Positions 1 to 5,825 of a stretch of 6,106 nucleotides of DNA are shown here, one piece after another. The stretch comes from Acinetobacter sp. (GTDB lineage Bacteria > Pseudomonadota > Gammaproteobacteria > Pseudomonadales > Moraxellaceae). Where the stretch lies: contig JASLHF010000215.1 in assembly GCA_030152275.1 (NCBI GenBank), positions 1-6,106 of the forward strand, written 5' to 3'. Both the position numbers and the translations under genes were made by a program. The notes beneath the pieces are model-generated. The model was not told the DNA's origin and made no database searches. It worked only from the letters and a program-made list of their open reading frames with translations. How positions within the stretch are numbered: the stretch's first letter is position 1; the number at the start of each line of letters is the position of its first letter.

Positions 1-2
1 GG

Positions 3-323
3 CCAATCAAAGATCAGCTAAAGACTATTACCGCAGATAATGGTAAGGAGTTTAGTCTACATAAGTATGTTGCTCAAGAATTAGAACTAGACTGGTATAT
101 TGCTGATCCTTATAGCGCTTGGCAACGAGGCACGAATGAAAATACAAATGGTTTAATCAGACAATACATTAAAAAAGGCGGTAATTTAAATGCCTATACG
201 GATGAATATATCTCAGAAATCACTCAACGTTTGAATCATCGCCCAAGAAAAAGACTCAGCTTTAAAAGTCCGAGTCAGGTATTATGGCAACAACATGGTG
301 TTGCACTTCAAATGCTAATCTAA
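3..323 (+). pseudogene. IS30-family transposase, C-terminal part (5' end outside window)
   Basis: The frame is open from the window edge to a TAA at 321-323 and encodes the last 106 residues of a DDE transposase. The second catalytic Asp lies in TADNGKEF (codon 36-38) and the catalytic Glu in the NENTNG motif (codon 138-140), followed by the RQYIKKG and LNHRPRKRLSF segments typical of the IS30 family. The first Asp and the N-terminal helix-turn-helix would lie to the left of the window. Whether the full gene is intact cannot be seen; this visible part has no frameshift. It is listed as a partial gene because its 3' end is followed immediately by a second degraded copy of the same region instead of a clear terminal inverted repeat, so the element as a whole looks rearranged. 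The family call is firm and the exact element is not identified. Confidence 0.85.
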
Positions 324-470
324 GTTATGATTTAGATAGATATACAGATGCTTATATTGACGAAATAACTCAACGTTTGAATTGCCGCCCGAGAAAAAGA
401 CTCGGCTTTAAAGTCCGAGTCAGGCATTATGGCAACAAGAGGATTTTACACTTCAAAGTGCTAATCTAAG
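324..470 (+). pseudogene. Second, frameshifted copy of the IS30 transposase C-terminus
   Basis: From about 330 to 470 the DNA repeats the 3' end of the preceding transposase gene with an offset of 146 bp: CAACGTTTGAAT at 225 and 371, GTCCGAGTCAGG, TTATGGCAACAA, and CTAATCTAAG at 315 and 461. The copies differ at scattered bases, so this is not a recent exact duplication. Compared with the upstream copy it has lost one A in the AAAAGTCCG run (near 410) and gained one base near 459. The stretch between encodes a wrong-frame peptide (VRVRHYGNKRILHF) before the original frame returns for the final codons. It has no start or catalytic residues of its own. It is best read as a remnant of a second, diverged IS30 element recombined with the first, and not as a functional gene. 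Confidence 0.75.
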
Positions 471-479
471 TGGTTTTTA

Positions 480-497
480 AATCCTCAATTGAGGATT
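480..497. repeat. Perfect 18-bp palindrome downstream of the IS30 remnants
   Basis: AATCCTCAATTGAGGATT is self-complementary with no loop and lies 10 bp after the end of the second transposase remnant. There is no adjacent T-run that would make it a convincing intrinsic terminator on either strand. It could be part of the IS terminal region or of the palindromic target into which the element inserted, since IS30-type elements are known to favour symmetric targets. The inverted-repeat partner at the other IS end is outside the window, so this cannot be decided here. Confidence 0.5.
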
Positions 498-524
498 AAT
501 TTGATTGCATTATCATAAAATATA

Positions 525-536
525 CCCAAATTTGGG
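525..536. repeat. Perfect 12-bp palindrome just upstream of a small ORF
   Basis: CCCAAATTTGGG is perfectly self-complementary and ends 3 bp before the ATG at 540. It is short enough to be chance, but its position over the ribosome-binding region of the next ORF would suit a repressor site. No partner regulator is visible. Confidence 0.25.
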
Positions 537-539
537 GAT

Positions 540-797
540 ATGTTATATTCATCTATTTATATAGCATTCATCTTATACACATTTTTTATTTTAAATCATA
601 TGGCTATCGCACTGCTTGCACTTGTTCTCCTTGGTTTTTCAGCAGATACTGCCTTGCATATCAAGAAAGATACGGCTGCGCTGAGTACTATTTCTGAAGA
701 AACATCTGAAAAACTGATTCAACAATCCGATTCCCCGCTTTCAGAAGCGTCTATCGAATATAGTGAAACCAATGTAACAGCGGCTTCTACAAAATAA
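540..797 (+). CDS. Small hypothetical membrane-associated protein (85 aa)
   Basis: I do not recognise this protein. The first ~40 residues are strongly hydrophobic, in two stretches (about 2-18 and 22-34) separated by an Asn-His pair, with no Lys or Arg before residue 42. The rest is a polar Ser/Thr/Glu-rich tail without cysteines. That suggests a small membrane-anchored or hairpin protein with an exposed tail. A second in-frame ATG at 600 gives a 65-residue version with one hydrophobic segment ending in FSA, which could resemble a signal peptide. Neither start has a convincing Shine-Dalgarno: the GGGG at 534-537 is too close to the first. An in-frame stop at 516-518 limits upstream extension. 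The gene converges on dusB and lies directly beside IS debris, so its original 5' end or promoter may have been replaced. Coding status is moderately likely. Confidence 0.45.
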   Translation: MLYSSIYIAFILYTFFILNHMAIALLALVLLGFSADTALHIKKDTAALSTISEETSEKLIQQSDSPLSEASIEYSETNVTAASTK

Positions 798-874
798 ATT
801 ATGCTATTGCAGTTTTTATATTTACAGAATTTGCATTAAGCTAATTTCTTAGTATAAACGCTGCAAACATGCAA

Positions 875-1918
875 TTAAATTTCTAGCAAGTTCAAGCTTT
901 CAACCTGTACATCACTCATGATTTCGCCATGCTCCAGCAGACTATCAAAGTAACGTTCAACGACTTGAAACTGCTCAGCCGTAGATTCTACTTTATACAT
1001 ATTTTGGCGGAACTCGTTGCTGCTGCGCAGGCCTTTTGTATACCACGCAATATGTTTACGTGAAATTCGGCAGCCTGAATACTCACCATAAAACTCATAA
1101 AGCTCAGCCAAATGTCCCAAGAGCACAATTTTAACTTCTTCGATACTCGGCGCCGCCAAATGCTCACCCGTTTCTAAATAGTGCGCAATTTCTCTGAAAA
1201 TCCATGGTCTCCCCTGTGCAGCACGGCCAATCATCACCGCATCAGCACCTGTATAATCCAGCACATATTTGGCTTTTTCCGGACTATCAATATCGCCATT
1301 GGCAATTACTGGAATATTTAGCATCGTCTTAACTTCTTTGATCAAAGCATAACGTGCTGTATTTAAATACATGTCTTCACGAGTTCGGCCATGTAAGGCT
1401 AAGGCAGCGATGCCCGCTTCTTCGGCACGTTTCGCAACGCGCATGATATTTTCATGACCATTTAAATACCCCAAACGGGTTTTCAATGTTACCGGCACGT
1501 CTACTGCGGCCACGACAGCATCTAAAATTCGCGCGACTAAGTCTTCATCTTTCAACAACGCAGAGCCAGCCAGTTTGTTGCAAACTTTTTTGGCTGGGCA
1601 ACCCATATTAATATCAACAATTTGAGCACCATTCGCAACCTGATAGCGCGCAGCTTCTGCTAAATCTGCTGGATCGGAACCCGCAATTTGCGCAGAAATA
1701 GGCGCAATTTCACCGTCAAAGTTAGCCCGATAAAGACTCTTTTTACTCATTCGCAGCGTTTTGTCTGAAGTCATCATTTCACTGACTGCATGACCTGCCC
1801 CAAAGTATTTACATAACGTTCGAAATGGTCGATCAGTAACTCCCGCCATCGGAGCGACAAAAATAGGGGAATGCTTTGATTTATCAAACAATTCTGCAAT
1901 TACGTTGTTTTTACTCAA
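875..1918 (-). CDS. dusB: tRNA-dihydrouridine synthase B
   Basis: This is a flavin (FMN) enzyme that reduces uridine to dihydrouridine in the D-loop of tRNA using NADPH. Family landmarks occur in the expected order: APMAGVTDRPFR (22-33) at the first beta strand of the TIM barrel, VSEMMTSD (45-52), QIAGSDP (77-83), DINMGCPAKKV (102-112) with the catalytic Cys107, LKTRLG (145-150), HGRTR (176-180), ANGDI (206-210) and the FMN-phosphate loop IGRAAQGRPWIFREI (230-244). The helical tRNA-binding domain with RKHIAWY follows. The closely DusB-like motifs (CPAKKV, GRAAQGRPWIFREI) separate it from DusA and DusC. The 347-residue length is slightly above the usual ~320. The only plausible start is TTG at 1916-1918: an in-frame TAA lies two codons upstream and the next ATG is codon 24, inside the FMN domain. 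GGGAAAG (1925-1931) is a possible ribosome-binding site. The gene is divergent from the integrase, which suggests the element entered at its 5' end. Confidence 0.95.
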   Translation of the reverse strand: MSKNNVIAELFDKSKHSPIFVAPMAGVTDRPFRTLCKYFGAGHAVSEMMTSDKTLRMSKKSLYRANFDGEIAPISAQIAGSDPADLAEAARYQVANGAQIVDINMGCPAKKVCNKLAGSALLKDEDLVARILDAVVAAVDVPVTLKTRLGYLNGHENIMRVAKRAEEAGIAALALHGRTREDMYLNTARYALIKEVKTMLNIPVIANGDIDSPEKAKYVLDYTGADAVMIGRAAQGRPWIFREIAHYLETGEHLAAPSIEEVKIVLLGHLAELYEFYGEYSGCRISRKHIAWYTKGLRSSNEFRQNMYKVESTAEQFQVVERYFDSLLEHGEIMSDVQVESLNLLEI

Positions 1919-1977
1919 TTTTTACTTTCCCATATTCTCAAAGGTTTTACATCATTTTCAATCATTCTTAACTATTC

Positions 1978-2038
1978 TTTACGCCTTATTTGCGCCATAA
2001 TCACCATCGTGGCGTAAATCTAACTTTATGGCGTAAAT
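1978..2038. promoter_or_regulatory. Cluster of four GGCGTAAA-type repeats between dusB and the integrase
   Basis: Four related motifs lie within 61 bp. Two point left: TTTACGCC at 1978-1985, and ATTTGCGCCATAA at 1988-2000. Two point right: TGGCGTAAAT at 2010-2019, and TTATGGCGTAAAT at 2026-2038. The second and fourth are inverted copies matching at 12 of 13 positions and symmetric about 2013. The two rightward copies are 19 bp apart and the two leftward ones about 11 bp apart, close to whole helical turns. The last copy touches the integrase start codon. This is what one expects of integrase arm-type or excisionase sites near attL, or of an operator that lets the recombinase limit its own expression. 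The crossover core itself cannot be located without the other junction. No strong sigma70 promoter was found for either divergent gene in this space. Confidence 0.6.
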
Positions 2039-3661
2039 ATGGGAACAATTGCAGAACGAACTACAGCTGATGGTAAAACTCGATACAGAGCTCAAATACG
2101 AATAACTCGTAAAGGCTTACCACCATTTATTAAAACAAGAACTTTTGCAAAAGAGTCGTTAGCCAAAGAATGGATTAAACGACTTGAAGCAGAGATTCTG
2201 GTCAATCCTGCTATTCTAAATCCAGAAGCTAAGGTTGTGTCAAAAACTTTAGAACAATTCATCACTCAATATTTAGATGAAATTAGTGATGAATTTGCCG
2301 ATACCAAGTCTGCAGCACTAAAAAATATCTGTAATTATGATATTGCCCATAAAGATGCTTACACCCTTTCACGTCAAGATTTTTCATCATTTGCCATTGA
2401 ACGACGCAAAGGCAATCCAATTGAAATGATAGATGGCGTTGCCCCAGCAACTGCATTAAAAGATTTATCCCATATTTCATCAGTCTTAAATCACGCAGAA
2501 CTTGTATGGGGTGAAGATGTCGCACATGCTAAGAATGAATTATCTCATTCACTTATCGGTCTAAAAAAAGCACGTATAGTTACTAAATCAAAAGAACGTG
2601 ATCGTTTAATCACATCAGAAGAACTTCATATTCTGACCAATCATTTTTATAAAGGCTGGAAACGAGTTCGCAATGCCATTCCTATGCACCTGGTCATGTG
2701 GCTTGCGATCTATACAGGTCGTCGTGAAGGCGAACTATGTGAAATGCGACTTGAAGATTTTGACAGAAAGAATAATCAATGGAAAATTCGTGATGTGAAA
2801 AATCCGGATGGATCAAAAGGCAATCATAAATTTGCGCATTTAGAGCCTAATGCCCTTCTCATTATTGATGAATTGCTGGAGCCATCTACACGTAAGCAAA
2901 TGCTAGAACTAGGATATAGCGATGAGCTGTTATTACCCGTTAATGTTCAGACTGTTGCGGATTATTTTCGCAGGGCATGTCGTTTAAATGGCATTGAAGA
3001 CCTAAGATTCCATGATTTACGTCATGAGGCTGCAACACGCTATGCTGAAGATGGCTTTACCATTCCTCAATTGCAAACCATTACATTGCATTCTTCGTGG
3101 AATAGCCTAAAACGGTATGTCAATTTAAGAAAGCGCGGTACCCGTTTAGACTATCCAGAAGCTATACAATTTGCACGTCAGCAATATGATGAGAACTATT
3201 CACGTTTTGCACTGAGTCAAAGATATGTATCAGCTGCAGATATTGCTGATGCCGAAGAAGTTTATTCTCAGTGTCAAACACCTGACGTTATAAATACTGA
3301 ATTTTCTTTTATTAAAGAACAGTTGGAAAGATTCATGAAATCATTCCGTCCAACTAAAAGTGTTAAAGATATGTATAAAGAAAAATCCAATATACAGAAC
3401 ATATTTGCGTGGAATGATGTGCAACAGTCTTTTGTGGTCCCATACATACAAAATGCTTGGGAGGTTTGGTTTAAAGAAAGTGCCCTGATCGCATGGGAAA
3501 AGTTACCAACTGATGCCACACACTTCAATATTAATGGACTAGATGTGCTAAAAATTGAAAATGGACGTACCTATAAATGGGAAAGCCAAATCAAAACTTG
3601 GTTTGATATTAGCAAGTATTATAATGTTGATCAGTCCACTCTTATTAAAAAGGTTAAATAA
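2039..3661 (+). CDS. Tyrosine recombinase / phage integrase with long C-terminal extension
   Basis: This site-specific recombinase would integrate and excise the element. Residues 1-55 resemble the AP2-like arm-binding domain (YRAQIRITRKG, then TFAKESLAKEWIKRLEAEI). About 68-175 is the core-binding SAM-like domain, and about 188-365 the catalytic domain. Active-site residues are visible: Arg229 in TGRREGEL, a Lys of the beta-hairpin (probably Lys260 or Lys264), His325 and Arg328 in HDLRHEAATR, His351 in LHSSW, and the nucleophile Tyr360 in RYVNL. The catalytic set is therefore complete. Oddly, about 180 residues follow Tyr360, whereas most phage integrases end within 20-50. This tail is charged, with aromatic-rich stretches (WEVWFKESALIAWEKL), and I do not recognise it. 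The start ATG has no clear Shine-Dalgarno and abuts the repeat cluster upstream, so expression may be weak or self-limited. It is divergent from dusB. Confidence 0.93.
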   Translation: MGTIAERTTADGKTRYRAQIRITRKGLPPFIKTRTFAKESLAKEWIKRLEAEILVNPAILNPEAKVVSKTLEQFITQYLDEISDEFADTKSAALKNICNYDIAHKDAYTLSRQDFSSFAIERRKGNPIEMIDGVAPATALKDLSHISSVLNHAELVWGEDVAHAKNELSHSLIGLKKARIVTKSKERDRLITSEELHILTNHFYKGWKRVRNAIPMHLVMWLAIYTGRREGELCEMRLEDFDRKNNQWKIRDVKNPDGSKGNHKFAHLEPNALLIIDELLEPSTRKQMLELGYSDELLLPVNVQTVADYFRRACRLNGIEDLRFHDLRHEAATRYAEDGFTIPQLQTITLHSSWNSLKRYVNLRKRGTRLDYPEAIQFARQQYDENYSRFALSQRYVSAADIADAEEVYSQCQTPDVINTEFSFIKEQLERFMKSFRPTKSVKDMYKEKSNIQNIFAWNDVQQSFVVPYIQNAWEVWFKESALIAWEKLPTDATHFNINGLDVLKIENGRTYKWESQIKTWFDISKYYNVDQSTLIKKVK

Positions 3662-3756
3662 TGAAGGTATCTGAACTAACATCTGACCAATTACCCAGTA
3701 CTCTAGCCACTGCAATGAAAGTAAAAAATAAAGGTTCTAAAGAGCAGAGCTTTTAA
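3661..3756 (+). CDS. Short ORF overlapping the integrase stop (31 aa)
   Basis: The TAA of the integrase and this ATG share one base (TAATG), an arrangement typical of translational coupling. The 31-residue product begins MKVSELTSDQLPSTLATAMK and ends in a Lys/Ser-rich tail. Its N-terminal part could form a short amphipathic helix. I do not recognise it, and its brevity means the ORF could be a chance extension. The coupling and the plausible protein-like start are the only support. If real, it would be made in the same transcript as the integrase, and a role as an excisionase-like or regulatory partner is possible but unproven. Confidence 0.4.
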   Translation: MKVSELTSDQLPSTLATAMKVKNKGSKEQSF

Positions 3757-3805
3757 TATAAAACTGTTACTTGGATGGTCATTTCTACAAAGTTAATATC
3801 AAAAA

Positions 3806-4987
3806 TTATTCTTTATCAGAACTATTTTCATTCGAATGATTGGATAAAGTAATTTTTTCAACAACAGTAGTTTCTCTATTTTGACTTTCAGGCTTTGACT
3901 GATCCAATTGCTTATCACTTTTCTTTTCAGACTTTGGTGTTTCTTTTGTTGTAGTTTCCTTTGTAAGGCTAAATAAGTTTTCTTTGTTAACTTTATACAT
4001 ACCACATAAACTGATACCCAAAATAACCAAGAAGAAGAATACTGATTTAGTATAAAAATCCCATGTTAAAGGTTTACACCAACTGTAGTTTTCATTATTT
4101 CCACTACTATCTTTATTTTGCCTCTCTAAGGCATTCTTTAAATTATTCATTGATGTAATCCACTTAACCATCATGTTAAGCAATGTAAGCAGACAAATCA
4201 TCAAAAGAGCAATAATAAAAGTTAAATATGGCCACCTAGAGTTAACTTCCAAAAGTTTTACTGTAGACCCTATTAAATTCACACCACCAAAAAGAGTGAA
4301 GATAATTGAAGCAAAAATACCAAGAATAGAAATATAATTTGCAATAGTTGATTTAGCCTGAGCATCAGCCTCAGTGGCTAGATCTTCTGCTATTTTTGCA
4401 ATTCTTTGAGCTTCTTTTGCGGTTTTCTCAGCCTGATTGGAGACTGTTTTTGCTGAGTCTGCAGCTGACATAAAATATTGTTTTTGAAAAAGAGCAAGCC
4501 GCAAGTGTCTAAATAATTTATCTAAGACCTTATTTATTTTTAGCAACTCATCTTCATTTTTATTTCCAGACAAACTGAAGCTCACAACCATTGAAAAGTA
4601 TTCAATACGTTCATTTAGCTTATCTATAGAAATATTGGATTTGGAATCAAAAACTATTTTCGTAACATCCTCATATCGTACATTAACTTTAATTTTAAAG
4701 TGATCTATCGATACAATTTCTTGAATTAATTTTTTTATTCTCTCATCATTCTTACAGTCTTCAAGAGTTAGTTTCATATTCTCGCATAATGAATTAACTA
4801 TATGCTCATCTTTCTTTTCAGAAACATCTATAAAATCATTTTTAGCATCAAAGAATTTATCTTTGAGAATCATCACAATTAACCAGCTGGCTTTTTCTAA
4901 ATGCTCTTTATTATCGTTTGTATGCTCAATTTCACTATTCAATAAATGCGCTATTATTAATTCAAATTTTTTATTTTGCTCTATCAT
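3806..4987 (-). CDS. Coiled-coil, three-TM membrane protein; putative toxin/effector of a Panacea cassette
   Basis: I do not recognise a named family. Residues 1-170 are a charged, mostly helical soluble domain. Residues 174-212 are an Ala/Glu/Lys-rich heptad-like stretch (SAADSAKTVSNQAEKTAKE onward) that should form a coiled coil leading directly into the membrane. Hydrophobic segments follow at about 217-241 (with a Gly-Gly pair), 253-275 and 315-331. The loop between the second and third is basic, suggesting N-terminus inside and C-terminus outside. Residues 343-393 are a Lys/Glu/Ser/Thr-rich low-complexity tail. The gene starts 16 bp after the Panacea gene on the same strand, with AGGGTGAG as Shine-Dalgarno, so the two are almost certainly co-transcribed. 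Coiled coil plus membrane segments beside an antitoxin-type gene suggests an effector that oligomerises and damages the inner membrane; this is inference. Base composition is clearly more AT-rich than dusB, consistent with transfer. A structural phage protein is unlikely given the independent cassette. Confidence 0.8.
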   Translation of the reverse strand: MIEQNKKFELIIAHLLNSEIEHTNDNKEHLEKASWLIVMILKDKFFDAKNDFIDVSEKKDEHIVNSLCENMKLTLEDCKNDERIKKLIQEIVSIDHFKIKVNVRYEDVTKIVFDSKSNISIDKLNERIEYFSMVVSFSLSGNKNEDELLKINKVLDKLFRHLRLALFQKQYFMSAADSAKTVSNQAEKTAKEAQRIAKIAEDLATEADAQAKSTIANYISILGIFASIIFTLFGGVNLIGSTVKLLEVNSRWPYLTFIIALLMICLLTLLNMMVKWITSMNNLKNALERQNKDSSGNNENYSWCKPLTWDFYTKSVFFFLVILGISLCGMYKVNKENLFSLTKETTTKETPKSEKKSDKQLDQSKPESQNRETTVVEKITLSNHSNENSSDKE

Positions 4988-4993
4988 AAATGG

Positions 4994-5017
4994 CTCACCC
5001 TAATTACAAAGGGTGAG
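4994..5017 (-). promoter_or_regulatory. Intergenic hairpin covering the downstream gene's ribosome-binding site
   Basis: CTCACCC (4994-5000) and GGGTGAG (5011-5017) form a perfect 7-bp stem with a 10-nt loop. In the minus-strand mRNA the first arm is made by the last codons of the Panacea gene and the loop contains its UAA. The second arm is the GGGUGAG Shine-Dalgarno of the membrane-protein gene, 7 nt before its AUG. A ribosome finishing the first gene would open the stem and expose this site, so translation of the second gene should depend on the first. The U-run needed for a terminator is absent. Confidence 0.6.
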
Positions 5018-5522
5018 TTTTAAAGTAGGTTTTCATCTCATCTAGAGAATATTTAAGTATATTGTTTCTAGATAAAATTTCATGTTTTAAATCAAACCAC
5101 ATCGGTTCTGCATGCGTTTTTTCTACTAATAAAAAAGCATCAAAATCTTTTAATCTGTTCACTACCAGCTTAATATGGTCGCAAATATTGGGATTTGAGT
5201 CTATTAAATCAGAGTTAAAACTAATTAATTCAAATCCCCCATTAATTGTTTTTTTTAAATAGCTTCTTGGTGTATTGATATGGCTAATACCAAAATCTTT
5301 AAATTCATAGTAAACCTCCCTAACAACAGGGCCATACTGCCATTTTTCAATATCATTTGTAAAAATTGAAACACCATCGGTCTTCGCTAGATATGTAGCT
5401 TGAACATAATAAAGAAGTTTTTGAAGCTTAAGATGACTTAGGATACATAGTTTTTTGCCCCCACCATTAACATAATTAATAATGTAGTTAGCAACATCCA
5501 TCGCAGTATATTTATTATTCAT
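5004..5522 (-). CDS. Panacea-domain (DUF4065, SocA-like) antitoxin-type protein
   Basis: The 172-residue product fits the Panacea domain along its whole length: YTAMDVANYIINYVN (5-19), LKLQKLLYYVQATYLA (31-46), DIEKWQYGPVVREVYYEFKD (57-76) and the late LVEKTHAEPMWFDL (132-145), which matches the family's conserved TH-x-E-x-x-W region. Panacea proteins are cytosolic and are known as SocA-type adaptors and as antitoxins that bind and neutralise many unrelated toxins. A longer reading begins at 5543, but the ATG at 5522 is preferred: GAGGTGGG lies 2 nt upstream of it with AGGT at good spacing, and the domain conventionally starts almost at the N-terminus. The gene is first in a two-gene operon with the membrane protein 16 bp downstream. 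The partner assignment is inferred from adjacency. Family identity is firm; the antitoxin role here is likely but untested. Confidence 0.88.
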   Translation of the reverse strand: MNNKYTAMDVANYIINYVNGGGKKLCILSHLKLQKLLYYVQATYLAKTDGVSIFTNDIEKWQYGPVVREVYYEFKDFGISHINTPRSYLKKTINGGFELISFNSDLIDSNPNICDHIKLVVNRLKDFDAFLLVEKTHAEPMWFDLKHEILSRNNILKYSLDEMKTYFKTHPL

Positions 5523-5524
5523 AA

Positions 5525-5532
5525 CCCACCTC
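5525..5532 (-). promoter_or_regulatory. Shine-Dalgarno that fixes the Panacea start
   Basis: GAGGTGGG on the minus strand lies just upstream of ATG 5520-5522 and falls inside the reading frame if the earlier ATG at 5543 were used. The upstream ATG has no comparable site, so the shorter protein is favoured. Confidence 0.6.
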
Positions 5533-5638
5533 ACATAAAACACTTATATCAACATAACTTAGAAACAGTAGACTAAGACTCAACATTGTCGAAAAACAGT
5601 GACGGTGTACATTTTATATTCCTTGATCTAGAGACGAC

Positions 5639-5664
5639 AAAAGGCAAGACTATCCTTACCTTTT
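5639..5664 (-). terminator. Hairpin at the head of the cassette leader (possible terminator or attenuator)
   Basis: On the minus strand AAAAGGTAAG pairs with CTTGCCTTTT around a GATAGT loop, giving a 10-bp stem with one G-U pair; the reverse strand would have a C/A mismatch. The T-run is only four bases and is inside the stem, so termination efficiency is uncertain. It could end leftward read-through from the endolysin operon. It also lies only a few bases after the predicted start of the cassette transcript, where it could act as an attenuator or a 5' stabilising structure. Confidence 0.4.
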
Positions 5665-5676
5665 ATTACCATCCAA

Positions 5677-5685
5677 ATTATAGCA
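5677..5685 (-). promoter_or_regulatory. Extended -10 promoter for the Panacea / membrane-protein cassette
   Basis: The minus strand reads TGCTATAAT, a perfect TATAAT preceded by the TGn extension. No good -35 is present at 16-18 bp spacing, which is tolerated with an extended -10. Transcription would start near 5670 and leave a leader of roughly 148 nt before the Panacea ATG, beginning with the 5639-5664 hairpin. An alternative TATAAG at 5543-5548 closer to the gene has no -35 and looks weaker. Confidence 0.5.
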
Positions 5686-5825
5686 TTTGCGATATATAAG
5701 CAACAGTGTGGAACATAAAAGCTCCACAAACACTTACAATTATCAAGCTAATAGAAAGTTTCAAAACCTCTCAATCAACACACTGCAGACATACAGTAAC
5801 ATGAACTTTTGTAGATATCGAATGC

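Noticed and set aside
284..469. 61-codon frame across the IS30 duplication
   Set aside because: It starts out of frame within the first transposase end and only then enters the degraded second copy; it is a by-product of the rearrangement.
1934..1961. TTGAAA / GAGAAT with 16-bp spacing as a dusB promoter
   Set aside because: The -10 matches only 4 of 6, and the implied transcript start would fall within or past the proposed Shine-Dalgarno, so I did not list it.
2283..2525. 80-codon minus-strand frame opposite the integrase
   Set aside because: It lies wholly within the integrase core-binding domain on the other strand, with composition typical of an antisense shadow.
3274..3528. 84-codon minus-strand frame opposite the integrase C-terminal extension
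   Set aside because: I considered whether the odd integrase tail might really be an antisense gene. The plus frame runs unbroken into the tail and ends in a coupled start, while the minus frame has no ribosome-binding site or motif.
3799..4005. 68-codon minus-strand frame within the 3' end of the membrane-protein gene
   Set aside because: It overlaps the 393-aa gene in another frame, in the Lys/Glu-rich A-rich tail, where spurious Lys-rich frames are expected; it has no independent ribosome-binding site.
5062..5262. 66-codon plus-strand frame opposite the Panacea gene
   Set aside because: It is antisense to a well-supported domain-bearing gene and has no recognisable protein features.
5558..5577. 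CTTAG/CTAAG inverted repeat upstream of the Panacea gene as an operator
   Set aside because: Arms of five bases are expected by chance in AT-rich DNA, and no repeat of the motif was found.
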